Assembly: GCF_030690725.1 (NCBI RefSeq)
Contig: NZ_JAUYGD010000066.1
Location: forward strand, 62,001-126,000
Length of the DNA stretch: 64,000 nt
Direction of reading: 5' to 3'
Origin: Pseudomonas sp.
Lineage (GTDB): Bacteria > Pseudomonadota > Gammaproteobacteria > Pseudomonadales > Pseudomonadaceae
Position 1 is the first letter of the stretch. Every line of letters begins with the position of its first letter. The notes beneath the pieces are model-generated. The model was given only the letters and a program-made list of their open reading frames with translations. It was not told where the DNA came from and did not search any database. Made by a program: the position numbers and the translations under genes. Positions 45,324-54,574 of this stretch are shown piece by piece.

Positions 45324-46928
45324 CTATTTCACTTCAGGTGGCGTGGTGAAGGTGTGATACGGCGCAGGCGATGGCACCGTCCACTCCAAGCCTTCGGCAC
45401 CGTCCCAAGGCTTGGCCGCGGCGGGCTTGCCGCCACGGATGCACTTGATGACGATAAACAGGAACAGCAACTGGGTGGCGCCAAACATAAAGGCGCCGAT
45501 GCTCGACACCATGTTGAAGTTGGCGAACATCATGTTGTAGTCCGGAATACGCCGCGGCATGCCGGCCAGGCCGACAAAGTGCATCGGGAAGAACGCCAGG
45601 TTCATACCGACAAAGCTCATCCAGAAATGCAGCTTGCCCAGGGTCTCGTCATACATGTGCCCAGTCCACTTCGGCAGCCAGTAATAGGCCGAGGCAAAGA
45701 TGCCGAAGATTGCCCCCGGCACCAGCACGTAGTGGAAATGCGCCACCACGAAGTAGGTGTCGTGGTACTGGAAGTCCGCCGGGGCGATGGCCAGCATCAA
45801 CCCGGAGAAGCCGCCAATGGTAAACAGGATGACGAAGGCCACGGAGAACAGCATCGGCGTTTCGAAGGTCATCGAGCCGCGCCACATGGTGCTGGCCCAG
45901 TTGAACACCTTCACCCCGGTCGGCACGGCGATCAGCATGGTGGCGTACATAAAGAACAGCTCACCGGTCAGCGGGATGCCGACGGTAAACATGTGGTGCG
46001 CCCAGACGATAAACGACAGAAAGGCAATGCTCGCCGTGGCATAGACCATCGAGGTGTAGCCAAACAGCGGCTTGCGGGCGAAAGCCGGGATGATTGCACT
46101 GACCGCGCCGAATGCCGGCAGGATCATGATGTACACCTCGGGGTGACCGAAGAACCAGAACACGTGCTGGAACAGCACTGGGTCACCGCCACCAGCGGCA
46201 CTGAAGAAGCTGGTGCCGAAGTGGATGTCCATCAGCATCATGGTTACGCAGCCGGCCAGTACCGGCATCACCGCGATCAGCAGGAAGGCAGTGATCAGCC
46301 AGGTCCAGACGAACAGCGGCATCTTCATCAGGGTCATGCCGGGCGCGCGCAGGTTGAGGATGGTGGCGACCACGTTGATCGCGCCCATGATCGAACTGAT
46401 ACCCATCAGGTGCACGGCGAAGATAAAGAAAGTCACCGATTCCGGCGCGTAGGTGGTCGATAGCGGCGCATAGAAGGTCCAACCGAAGTTCGGTCCGCCA
46501 CCCTCCATAAACAATGTGCTGATCAACATGCCGAACGCTGCTGGCAGCAGCCAGAAGCTGAAGTTGTTCATCCGCGGCAAGGCCATATCCGGCGCGCCGA
46601 CCATCAGCGGAATCATCCAGTTGGCCAGGCCGACGAAGGCTGGCATGACCGCGCCGAAGACCATGATCAGGCCGTGCATGGTGGTCATCTGGTTGAAGAA
46701 TTCCGGCTGCACGATCTGCAGGCCCGGCTGGAACAGCTCGGCGCGAATCACCATAGCCATGCTGCCGCCCAGCAGGAACATGGCGAAGCTGAACCACAGG
46801 TACATGGTGCCGATGTCTTTGTGGTTGGTGGTCAACACCCAACGCATCAGGCCTTTGGCCGGGCCGTGATGATGGTCATGTCCGACATGACCGTGGCCAG
46901 CGTGGCCCGGATCGATCACTGCACTCAT
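45324..46928 (-). CDS. coxA: Cytochrome c oxidase subunit I
   Basis: 534-residue catalytic subunit of the aa3-type heme-copper oxidase: twelve helices, heme a and a3/CuB histidines in MTTMHGLIMVFG, GHPEVYIMILP, WAHHMFTVG and VVAHFHYVLV. The K- and D-channel surroundings look normal. The N-terminus is unusually His-rich (GHAGHGHVGHDHHHG). It begins 5 bp after coxB. Confidence 0.97.
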   Translation of the reverse strand: MSAVIDPGHAGHGHVGHDHHHGPAKGLMRWVLTTNHKDIGTMYLWFSFAMFLLGGSMAMVIRAELFQPGLQIVQPEFFNQMTTMHGLIMVFGAVMPAFVGLANWMIPLMVGAPDMALPRMNNFSFWLLPAAFGMLISTLFMEGGGPNFGWTFYAPLSTTYAPESVTFFIFAVHLMGISSIMGAINVVATILNLRAPGMTLMKMPLFVWTWLITAFLLIAVMPVLAGCVTMMLMDIHFGTSFFSAAGGGDPVLFQHVFWFFGHPEVYIMILPAFGAVSAIIPAFARKPLFGYTSMVYATASIAFLSFIVWAHHMFTVGIPLTGELFFMYATMLIAVPTGVKVFNWASTMWRGSMTFETPMLFSVAFVILFTIGGFSGLMLAIAPADFQYHDTYFVVAHFHYVLVPGAIFGIFASAYYWLPKWTGHMYDETLGKLHFWMSFVGMNLAFFPMHFVGLAGMPRRIPDYNMMFANFNMVSSIGAFMFGATQLLFLFIVIKCIRGGKPAAAKPWDGAEGLEWTVPSPAPYHTFTTPPEVK

Positions 46929-46932
46929 GTCC

Positions 46933-48057
46933 TTACTCCTGAGCCTGTTTGAACGCGAGGATGTCTTTCGGCGTGACCATGTCGCCTACCGCATTGCCCC
47001 AGGCATTGCGTTCATAGGTGATGATCGCGGCGATATCGACTTCCGAGAGTTGCTTACCAAAGGCCGCCATCGAGGTGCCCGGCTTGCCGTTGACCACGAT
47101 GCCGATATGCCCTTTGGCCTCACCCTTGGCGATGGCCGAGCCTTTCAACGCCGGGAACATCGGCGGCAGGCCTTCACCGTTTGGCTGGTGACAGGATGCG
47201 CAGTTGGTCTGGTAGGACTTCTCGCCACGGGCCATCAGCTCGTCCATGGTCCACTCTTTACTGGTCAGCTCACGTTCAGCGGCCGCAGCCACCTTGCGCT
47301 CGGCCAGCCAGGCGGCGTAGTCCTCTTTCGACTTGGCCTCGACCACCACGGGCATAAAGCCGTGGTCCTTACCGCACAGCTCGGTGCACTGGCCACGGTA
47401 GATGCCGGGCTCGTCGATGCGCGTCCAGGATTCATTGATAAAGCCGGGGATGGCGTCTTTCTTCACCGCCAGGGCCGGCACCCACCAGGAGTGGATTACA
47501 TCGGCGGCGGTGATCAGGAAACGCACTTTGGTGCCGACCGGCACCACCAGCGGCTCATCGACCTCAAGCAGGTAGTGCTCGCCCTTGGTGGCCTTGTTGT
47601 TGATCTGATCCTTGGGCGTGGTCAGGTTGCTGAAGAACTCGACGTCTTCACCCAGGTATTTGTAGTGCCATTTCCATTGATAGCCCGTGACCTGAATATC
47701 CAGCTCGGATTCGCTGGAGTCGTATATCTCGATCAGGGTCTTGGTCGCCGGTATCGCCATCAGCACCAGAATCACCAACGGCACAACCGTCCAGAGGATC
47801 TCGACCGTGGTGCTTTCATGGAAGTGCGCCGGCTCCTGGCCGGTGGAGCGACGGTGAACGAGCATCGACCAGAACATCGCGCCGAACACGATCACGCCGA
47901 TCACGACGCAGATCCAGAAGATGGTCATATGCAAGTCAAATACTGAGCGGCTGACCTCGGTGGCACCGGGCGTCATATTGAAGCCCCAGCTGGCGTGCGC
48001 CGAGCTGAATACCAACCACAACAGGAGGCCCATCCAGACTCGTGGATGTCGCATCAT
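46933..48057 (-). CDS. coxB: Cytochrome c oxidase subunit II with fused cytochrome c domain
   Basis: 374-residue subunit: signal peptide, two transmembrane helices, a CuA cupredoxin domain (HSWWVPALAVKKDAIPG; GQCTELCGKDHGFM) and a C-terminal cytochrome c domain with heme site CASCH, as in caa3-type enzymes. First gene of the structural operon. The roughly 360-bp gap upstream holds a large inverted repeat and the promoter, but no gene I can see. Confidence 0.95.
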   Translation of the reverse strand: MMRHPRVWMGLLLWLVFSSAHASWGFNMTPGATEVSRSVFDLHMTIFWICVVIGVIVFGAMFWSMLVHRRSTGQEPAHFHESTTVEILWTVVPLVILVLMAIPATKTLIEIYDSSESELDIQVTGYQWKWHYKYLGEDVEFFSNLTTPKDQINNKATKGEHYLLEVDEPLVVPVGTKVRFLITAADVIHSWWVPALAVKKDAIPGFINESWTRIDEPGIYRGQCTELCGKDHGFMPVVVEAKSKEDYAAWLAERKVAAAAERELTSKEWTMDELMARGEKSYQTNCASCHQPNGEGLPPMFPALKGSAIAKGEAKGHIGIVVNGKPGTSMAAFGKQLSEVDIAAIITYERNAWGNAVGDMVTPKDILAFKQAQE

Positions 48058-48110
48058 TGCGGGTTCCCCTTAATTTTTCTTGTTATCCCGCCGAACCGCT
48101 CAGTGGCTAA

Positions 48111-48148
48111 GTCTTCGCACATTTCACGGTGAAAATGCCTGCGAAGAC
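48111..48148. promoter_or_regulatory. Large inverted repeat in the coxB leader/promoter region
   Basis: GTCTTCGCA (48111-48119) and TGCGAAGAC (48140-48148) are perfect inverted arms, with inner arms TTTCAC and GTGAAA between. It starts 54 bp upstream of the coxB start. It could be an operator or an RNA hairpin in the leader; there is no T-tract on the coxB side. Confidence 0.5.
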
Positions 48149-48418
48149 CGTCCATGCCGCAGCCGATTCGGAGTTATCAGGTACTGCCTTTCGAATTCGA
48201 GTATAGACACGGACTTGCACCTGGCAATGCGAAAGCCGAAATGAGCAACAGACTGCAAGGCACGCGCTAGAGACCGCGGCTGGCGCGGGATAGGCAGGGG
48301 CGGCAAGTGCGGCATATAGCCGACTCGCATAACTGTTTAATAATTATGACAATCGGGTCTTAGCCGATGCGCTCAGCCAGCTAAGGTTCTCGCCCATGTC
48401 CTCATTTCAGGAGCAGTC

Positions 48419-49075
48419 ATGAACATCGCCGCTTTGCACGCACTGATCCAGCGTGCGCACCAACACGAAGCCAGTACGGGTCACCTGGCCAGTCAAATGC
48501 AGGCCCACCTGGGGCAACTGCACCCGTCCATCCGCCTACCCAACGAAGACACTCAAGGCGTGCTGCAGCGTTTTGTCAGCGCCTATATCGAGCAGGTGCC
48601 AGAGCTGTTGCAAGCAGCCCATCAGGTTTCTCAGGAAGCGGGAATCGAGGCGCATATAAAACCGGTGCTCAAGGTTGCCGAACAGTTTTTTCTGCAGCCG
48701 CCCGCGCTGATGGCCGGCCATGAAGGGCTGGAAGGGTTGCTCGATGAAGCCTATCTGGCCCATCGTTTGGTCGAAGAAGTGAATGATCGCTACATCACTC
48801 ACCTGGGTGCGCCGTTGATTCCGCTGGATACCACGGTGGCCAACCTGATCGCCCACCAGCTGATCGGCGAAGCCTTTGCCAATCAGCTGGATGAGGCCGT
48901 GCACCATGCCGTCGACGGCATGCTCGACGAAGCCAGCTTTGCCCAGGACTCGGTGCAGGCCTACCGCGAACGCCTGCACAACCCGCAGACCGACGCTGCC
49001 TGGCAGCGCTGGCCGTGCCTATCGCGGCAGCTCGGGGTTGAGCTGCAGCTGGATGAAACCCGCGCGGCGGGCTAA
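48419..49075 (+). CDS. Conserved hypothetical protein beside the cox operon
   Basis: 218-residue soluble, mainly helical protein with no recognised domain, signal peptide or membrane segment. AGGAGC before the ATG supports the start. It lies between coxB and the carbonic anhydrase gene, where related pseudomonads also carry an uncharacterised gene (PA0104-like, from memory). Function not known. Confidence 0.75.
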   Translation: MNIAALHALIQRAHQHEASTGHLASQMQAHLGQLHPSIRLPNEDTQGVLQRFVSAYIEQVPELLQAAHQVSQEAGIEAHIKPVLKVAEQFFLQPPALMAGHEGLEGLLDEAYLAHRLVEEVNDRYITHLGAPLIPLDTTVANLIAHQLIGEAFANQLDEAVHHAVDGMLDEASFAQDSVQAYRERLHNPQTDAAWQRWPCLSRQLGVELQLDETRAAG

Positions 49076-49106
49076 CCGACCTTGGCAACCCGCGCGCGGT
49101 TGCCGG

Positions 49107-49835
49107 CTAGCTGCTCGGCAGGTAGCGCGCGCGTGGCGTAGCCATCGGCAACGGGCCGTCGCCGATCAGGCGGAACTCGCCCTTCTCCGCGTCGTAGGCC
49201 TTGATATCGCTGGTTTCGATGTCATACACCCAGCCGTGGATAAACAGCTGGCCGCAGGCCACCCGCGCCGCCACCGACGGGTGGGTACACAGGTGATTGA
49301 GCTGGGCCACCACGTTCTCCTCGGTGAGAATACCCAGCCTGTCATGGCCTTCACAGCCGCAGTTCGCCTCGACCACCTTGAGCGCCACTTCGCTGTGGCG
49401 CAGCCAGGCCTTCACAGTCGGCATGCTGTCCAGAGTTTCGGGGGCCAGCACTGCCTTCATCGCACCGCAGTCGGAGTGGCCGCAGACGATGATGTGCTGC
49501 ACGCCCAACGCCAGCACCGCGTACTCGATAGCGGTGGACACCCCACCCATCATCTGCCCGTAGGCCGGCACCACGTTGCCAACGTTGCGATTGACGAACA
49601 GGTCGCCCGGCGAGCTTTGGGTGATCAGCTCAGGCACCACTCGCGAGTCGGCGCAGGTGATAAACATCGCGCGCGGATTCTGCGCGGTGGCAAGTTTCTT
49701 GAACAACTCTTCCTGCTGCGGAAAAATCTCGCTGCGAAAGCGTTTGAAACCACCAACGATGCTTTGTAGGGCTTCCTCGGCACTCTCAGTACCTGCGCGC
49801 CCCTGCAGCGGGATCAACTGATGCTTGTATGGCAT
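49107..49835 (-). CDS. Beta-class carbonic anhydrase
   Basis: 242-residue zinc enzyme interconverting CO2 and bicarbonate. Zinc ligands Cys61 (CADSR, with Asp63-Arg65 dyad), His120 and Cys123 (CGHSDCG) are intact. By position near the cox cluster it corresponds to P. aeruginosa psCA1 (PA0102). It converges with the preceding hypothetical gene. Confidence 0.94.
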   Translation of the reverse strand: MPYKHQLIPLQGRAGTESAEEALQSIVGGFKRFRSEIFPQQEELFKKLATAQNPRAMFITCADSRVVPELITQSSPGDLFVNRNVGNVVPAYGQMMGGVSTAIEYAVLALGVQHIIVCGHSDCGAMKAVLAPETLDSMPTVKAWLRHSEVALKVVEANCGCEGHDRLGILTEENVVAQLNHLCTHPSVAARVACGQLFIHGWVYDIETSDIKAYDAEKGEFRLIGDGPLPMATPRARYLPSS

Positions 49836-49956
49836 GTTTGCGGCCTCTATGAACCTGAATAAACCCTGCTAAAACGACAGCCAAGGCCGCTAGCGAGTCA
49901 CATACCAAGTGTTACTGCCGCAGGCCCTGACGGCAACCGTCAACCTTGCGAGGCTG

Positions 49957-51015
49957 TTAGAGCAGCGCCAGCTGGCCACCCGGCGGACAGAAGCCTGTGC
50001 AGTCCAGGTTGAACGCCTCGCGTCGATTCAGGCCCAGGCGCTTGCTGGCCAGGGCAAACCGCTGCGCGAGCAATTCAGCAAAGGCCCCTTCACCGCTAAA
50101 ACGCTTACCAAAACTGCTGTCATACAGCGCCCCGCCACGGCTCTGACGGATCAGGCTAAGCACATGCTCGGCGCGCTGCGGGTAATGCGCCTGCAACCAT
50201 TCCTCGAACAGTGGCGCAACTTCGCGCGGCAGGCGCAGCAACATGTAATTGGCACTCTGTGCGCCGGCCTCTTTAGCCGCTGCCAGCAAGTGCTCCAGCT
50301 CCATATCGTTGATCATCGGAATCATGGGCGAGCACAGCACACCAACCGGAATACGGTTTTCACGCAGCACGCGGATTGCCCGTAGGCGCGCTGCCGGCGC
50401 AGCGGCGCGCGGTTCCATGATGCGTTTGAGCTCATCATCCAGGGTGGTCAGGCTGATCATCACCGCCACCAGGCGCTGTTGTGCCAGCTCAGTGAGCAGA
50501 TCGAGGTCACGCAGAATCAGCGAACCCTTGGTGACGATGGTGACCGGGTGACGGTAGTCGAGCAGCACCTTGAGACTGTTGCGCGTCAACAGATGCTGAC
50601 GCTCAATCGGTTGATAAGGATCGGTGTTGGAACCCAGATTGATCGGTGCGCAGACATAGCCGGGCTTGCTCAGCTGCTGTTCGAGCAGCGCCACGGCATT
50701 GGTCTTGGCGATCAGCTTGGTTTCAAAATCCAGCCCCGGCGACAGATCCCAATAGGCGTGGCTGGGCCTGGCATAACAGTAGATGCAGCCGTGTTCGCAG
50801 CCACGATAGGGGTTGATCGAACGATCAAACGGCAAGTCCGGCGACTGGTTGCGGGTGATGATGCTTTTTGCGGTTTCGCTACGCACCTCAGTCGCCCGGC
50901 TGGGCGGCACTTCCTGAAACCAGCCGTCATCGCTGGCGATAATGCGCTGCGGGGCAAAGCGGTTATGCGGGTTACTGGCGGTACCGCGACCGCGCGGCGG
51001 CAGAGAAACGGACAT
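49957..51015 (-). CDS. PA0069-family radical SAM protein (SplB-like)
   Basis: 352-residue radical SAM enzyme. Iron-sulfur ligands Cys73, Cys77 and Cys80 occur in RGCEHGCIYCY, followed by a spore-photoproduct-lyase-like core (GSNTDPYQPIE, ITLTT-type strands). A C-terminal Cys lies in FNLDCTGFCPPGG. The reaction is unknown. The ATG at 51015 is chosen; a longer frame would run through the LexA-type operator just upstream. That operator implies DNA-damage induction, as recalled for P. aeruginosa PA0069. Confidence 0.88.
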   Translation of the reverse strand: MSVSLPPRGRGTASNPHNRFAPQRIIASDDGWFQEVPPSRATEVRSETAKSIITRNQSPDLPFDRSINPYRGCEHGCIYCYARPSHAYWDLSPGLDFETKLIAKTNAVALLEQQLSKPGYVCAPINLGSNTDPYQPIERQHLLTRNSLKVLLDYRHPVTIVTKGSLILRDLDLLTELAQQRLVAVMISLTTLDDELKRIMEPRAAAPAARLRAIRVLRENRIPVGVLCSPMIPMINDMELEHLLAAAKEAGAQSANYMLLRLPREVAPLFEEWLQAHYPQRAEHVLSLIRQSRGGALYDSSFGKRFSGEGAFAELLAQRFALASKRLGLNRREAFNLDCTGFCPPGGQLALL

Positions 51016-51026
51016 GGGCTGGCTCC

Positions 51027-51058
51027 ATAAATTACTGTATATAAGCACAGTAATTTAT
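51027..51058. promoter_or_regulatory. LexA (SOS) box upstream of the radical SAM gene
   Basis: CTGTATATAAGCACAG (51035-51050) fits CTGT-N8-ACAG and lies 20 nt before the start codon. It is embedded in a longer perfect palindrome with 12-bp arms (ATAAATTACTGT / ACAGTAATTTAT) and an 8-nt centre. Confidence 0.85.
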
Positions 51059-51109
51059 GTGCATCACCAACCCCCAGTCGTCAGCCGATCACCTTACACA
51101 GCACCTTAA

Positions 51110-52018
51110 TCAGCCCGCCACCAGCAGCAACAACAACGGCAAACTGGCTGCCGCCAGCAGGGTTTGCAGGGTGATGATGCCGGCCATCAACTGGCTGTCG
51201 CCGCCCAGCTGACGAGTCAGTACGTAAGCCGTCGGCGCGGTTGGCAGGGCAAAGAACAGCACCAGCACCGTGCTTTCCATCGCTGGCAACTGCAGACCAT
51301 AGGCCACCACCCAAGCCAACACTGGCATGGCCAGCAGGCGCAGCAGGCTATTGCTAAGCAGCGCCGGCACTTCACCGCCCAGCTGCTCGGGTTTCAGCGC
51401 TGCACCGACACAGAGCAAACCCAGCGGCAGACTGGCTGCGGCCAACAAGCTAAGCAGGCGATCACTGCCACCCGGCAGGCCAAGACCGCTGAGGTTGACC
51501 AGGGCACCGCCGAGGCAGGCAAGAATCAGCGGGTTCTTCAGAATCGGCAGCAACAGGCTGCGCGCACTGACGCCTCGCTCTGCGGTCAGCGACCAGACCG
51601 ACAGCACATTTACCGTCGGCACCATCAGGGCGAGCATGATGGCCGCCAGGGTCAGGCCTTCCTGGCCAAATAGGCTGCCGACGGCGGCCAGGCCGAGGTA
51701 GGTATTGAAGCGCAGAATGCCCTGGCTGAACGCGCCAAAACGCCCCGCCGGCCAACCCCGCACGCGTCGCACCAGCAACAGCGCCAACCAGGCGATACCC
51801 AGCGCCAGCAACACGGCCAACCCCAGACGCGGTAATGCCGGGTTATCCAGCGGCGCCGTCGCCAGACTGCTGAACAACAACGCGGGGAACAGAATGAAGT
51901 AATTGAGGCGCTCGGCACCCGGCCAGAACGCCTCATTGGGGAACGCCCAGCAGCGCAGGTAATACCCGGCGACAATCAAAGCGAACAATGGCCACAAGGC
52001 CAACAACAACTCCAGCAC
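51110..52018 (-). CDS. AEC family auxin-efflux-carrier-like transporter
   Basis: 302-residue membrane protein with about ten helices in two inverted halves, the AEC/MdcF fold. Typical motifs: FNTYLGLAAVGSLFG and FFALPTAPTAYVLTRQLGGD. Substrates are often malonate or other organic anions but cannot be told here. The GTG at 52018 is preferred because GGAGG lies 5 nt upstream; a longer ATG frame exists. It is downstream of, and opposite to, the GFA gene. Confidence 0.85.
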   Translation of the reverse strand: MLELLLALWPLFALIVAGYYLRCWAFPNEAFWPGAERLNYFILFPALLFSSLATAPLDNPALPRLGLAVLLALGIAWLALLLVRRVRGWPAGRFGAFSQGILRFNTYLGLAAVGSLFGQEGLTLAAIMLALMVPTVNVLSVWSLTAERGVSARSLLLPILKNPLILACLGGALVNLSGLGLPGGSDRLLSLLAAASLPLGLLCVGAALKPEQLGGEVPALLSNSLLRLLAMPVLAWVVAYGLQLPAMESTVLVLFFALPTAPTAYVLTRQLGGDSQLMAGIITLQTLLAAASLPLLLLLVAG

Positions 52019-52128
52019 GGCAACCTCCAGCCACAGGCAAGCCGCCATCTTGAGCAGCCCCGTGGGGTGACGCAAGGTCGATGTCGGGATTAGGCTGCTT
52101 TACCTGACCGTTACGACGAGAATCTCTT

Positions 52129-52533
52129 ATGTCCGCTATCCATCAAGGCGGTTGCCACTGCGGGGCCTTGCGCTATGAGTTTGCGGCGCCGCTGCGCGAC
52201 ATCGCGCACTGCCATTGCACGATCTGCCGGCGCAGCACCGGCGGTATCGTCACCACCTGGATCAGCGTGCCGCTGGCGAGCTTTCGCTGGCTGGCCGGCA
52301 CCGCGCGCGAATACGCCTCGTCGTCCAGTTGTACGCGCAGTTTCTGCCCCACCTGCGGCGCGCACCTGACGCTGTTCACCACACTCAGCCCGCACAGCCT
52401 GGATATCACCATCGCCACCCTCGACCAGCCTGAATTGGCCCCAGCGGATCGGCATATCTGGGTGCAAAGCCGCCTGCCTTGGTTGCACCTGGACGAGCAT
52501 TTGCCGCAAGAGCAGCAGGAACATATCCCCTAG
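52129..52533 (+). CDS. GFA family protein (Mss4-like fold)
   Basis: 134-residue zinc protein related to glutathione-dependent formaldehyde-activating enzymes. Zinc and catalytic cysteines appear as GGCHCGALRYEF, HCHCTICRR and FCPTCGAHL. Most family members have no proven activity. Single gene between divergent and convergent neighbours. Confidence 0.88.
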   Translation: MSAIHQGGCHCGALRYEFAAPLRDIAHCHCTICRRSTGGIVTTWISVPLASFRWLAGTAREYASSSSCTRSFCPTCGAHLTLFTTLSPHSLDITIATLDQPELAPADRHIWVQSRLPWLHLDEHLPQEQQEHIP

Positions 52534-52621
52534 GGCGCGCAAGGCTTTGTGCTCCGGTAGCCCGAATGCAATGCGGAAAGCGATGGTGGCGGCGCAATCT
52601 TTCCCCCGGATTTTATCCGGG

Positions 52622-54574
52622 CTACGGCAACATCAAGCCGCCACCCGCCTTATGCAGCGCGCGCAGATGCTTGCCCAGTTTTGTCAGGTTGGCTTCAGTG
52701 GCCTGCAGTTCGGCCAGGCGCGCCGGCTCCAGCAGGGTGCGCACTTCCTGATCGAGGTTGTCGCTGAGCTGGCGCAGTTGCTGCTGACGCGCCTGGCTTT
52801 CGCTTTCCAGACGCTGCCATTCAGCGCGCTGTGGTAGGCCGTAGCCGCCTTCGAGCAACTCGGCCGGGCGACTGAGAAAACCGCTGTTGGCGAGGATCTG
52901 CTGCAGTGCGCCGCCAGCCTTGTTCAGCGTGGGATCAACGCCATCACGGCCGCTTAGATAACGACGCTTAAGTTCATCCTGGGCCAATAGCAATTGCCGG
53001 CGCAGTGCAGCTTGTTCGAGCAGCAGCAGGGCTGCGCTGGTGCGCAGATCGGCGCGGGCGAACCAGGGTTGGCGCTTCTCGGCTGGCTGCATCAGCCAGT
53101 CCTCGACCTGCGTCTGCTCAATCGGCAGCTGCGCCTGCAACACGCTGAACATGGCCTGGTAACGGTCACGAAACGAATCAAAGCGATAACCCAGGCGCAG
53201 GGCTTCGGCGGAATCGTCCAGCACGCTGCGGTCGGCCAGATCGCGGGCCACCAGGGAATCGAGCAGGCCGTTGGGCATGATGCTGTCGAGCGCATGCAGG
53301 CTCGGGTGCTGGCTGCCGCTGCGCAGCAGCTTGAGGGCTTCCACGGCGCAGTTGTTGGAGATAAACCAGTAGTCGCCGTCGTAGCTCCAGTGCTGCTCGG
53401 CGGCGCGGGTCACCAGTTGTTCCAGCTGCGTGCGATCCAGCTTGAGCGGCACCGACGCCAGGCTGCGCAGCTCAACCTTGGTGTATTCCTCGATTACCTG
53501 GGCCAGCGGCAGTACGAACAGCCGCGACGGATAAACCCCGGTCAGGCCATCCCAGCTGGATAACTGCACATCGCCGACAAAGGCGCGGTAGGACAGCACC
53601 AGATGTTCCTGCAGATCCAGCCGACAGTCCGGCCCCAGCGGCCGCCCAGGCGCGCAGATGACCAAACGCAGCATGCTGTGGCCCCAACGGCTGGCCAGCG
53701 CGTCGTTGGCTTCGGCCAACAGGTAATCCACCTGATAGACGCGCTGCGGGTCGATGCTACCCAGCGGCTGACGCGCAAAATCGCGCCCAGCATTCAGGTA
53801 GGCCAAGCCTTCGGCACAGGGCTGCTGATTCGTCGGCGTCCAGGCGAAATGCGCACTCAGGTAACGCGCCACCGAGGGCCGACGACAGGCGTAGCTGGGG
53901 TCGAGAAGGAAGTACTCCATGTTCACGGCGAGAAACTCGCGCGGGTTGCTCAGCTCGTAGCTATCCGGGCTGCGCGCGACCTGATGATTGTCCTGCTCAC
54001 GCGCGCCACGCCGGCCGACCTGCTGCGGCCAGCCAGCCAGATCGAGCAGCAGCGGATCATCACTCAGGGTAAAGCGCCGCGCCGTCTGGCCACGGCAGCG
54101 GTCCGGCAGGCCAACGACTCCTGAGCTTTGTTCACGCTGGCGACACTGGCGTTGCAGCTGCCTGTCCGCCTGCGGCCAGAGCTGGGCGCGATCATATAGA
54201 TGGGTAATTTCATGTAGCACGGTCGCCAGTAGTTCACGGCGCACAGTGCCATGGGGGCGATTGGTTAGGGTGGTGGCGCTGCTGCCATCGCTCAATGCCG
54301 GCAGCAATGCGGCATTCAATTCAATACCGCTAAAGCGCCCGGCGCGGCCATACACCTGCGCAGGCAGGTTGCGCCAGCGCACGCTGACGCGGCGGTCGAG
54401 TTGCTGTTTAAGCTGTGGCGGCAAGGCGGCCAGCGCGTCTTGCAACAGTTGCTGGCTGGCCTGACGCTCAGCAGGGCTGAGTTCGGCGCCCGCTAGCTGC
54501 AGGCGCAACTCGGCCTGACTGCAGGTGCTGGCCAGTAACGCCAGCCCGAACAGCCAGGCACGCGGCCAACTCAC
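52622..54574 (-). CDS. Exported DUF4105 protein with HEXXH metallopeptidase-like N-terminal half
   Basis: 650-residue envelope protein with signal peptide to SQA-EL (~residue 21). The first half has a zinc-protease-like HEITH (121-125) with downstream Glu candidates in PREFLAVNMEYF. The second half is DUF4105, an NlpC/P60-like region with SRWGHSMLRLV (His299) and SNNCAVEALKLL (Cys409). A helical tail ends the protein. It may act on peptidoglycan or envelope proteins, but no function is established. It overlaps the DUF2388 gene upstream by 4 nt, so they form a unit. Confidence 0.82.
   Translation of the reverse strand: MSWPRAWLFGLALLASTCSQAELRLQLAGAELSPAERQASQQLLQDALAALPPQLKQQLDRRVSVRWRNLPAQVYGRAGRFSGIELNAALLPALSDGSSATTLTNRPHGTVRRELLATVLHEITHLYDRAQLWPQADRQLQRQCRQREQSSGVVGLPDRCRGQTARRFTLSDDPLLLDLAGWPQQVGRRGAREQDNHQVARSPDSYELSNPREFLAVNMEYFLLDPSYACRRPSVARYLSAHFAWTPTNQQPCAEGLAYLNAGRDFARQPLGSIDPQRVYQVDYLLAEANDALASRWGHSMLRLVICAPGRPLGPDCRLDLQEHLVLSYRAFVGDVQLSSWDGLTGVYPSRLFVLPLAQVIEEYTKVELRSLASVPLKLDRTQLEQLVTRAAEQHWSYDGDYWFISNNCAVEALKLLRSGSQHPSLHALDSIMPNGLLDSLVARDLADRSVLDDSAEALRLGYRFDSFRDRYQAMFSVLQAQLPIEQTQVEDWLMQPAEKRQPWFARADLRTSAALLLLEQAALRRQLLLAQDELKRRYLSGRDGVDPTLNKAGGALQQILANSGFLSRPAELLEGGYGLPQRAEWQRLESESQARQQQLRQLSDNLDQEVRTLLEPARLAELQATEANLTKLGKHLRALHKAGGGLMLP

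Noticed and set aside
45354..46463. 369-codon plus-strand open frame
   Set aside because: Antisense to coxA; His/Arg/Glu-rich low-complexity translation typical of GC-rich shadow frames.
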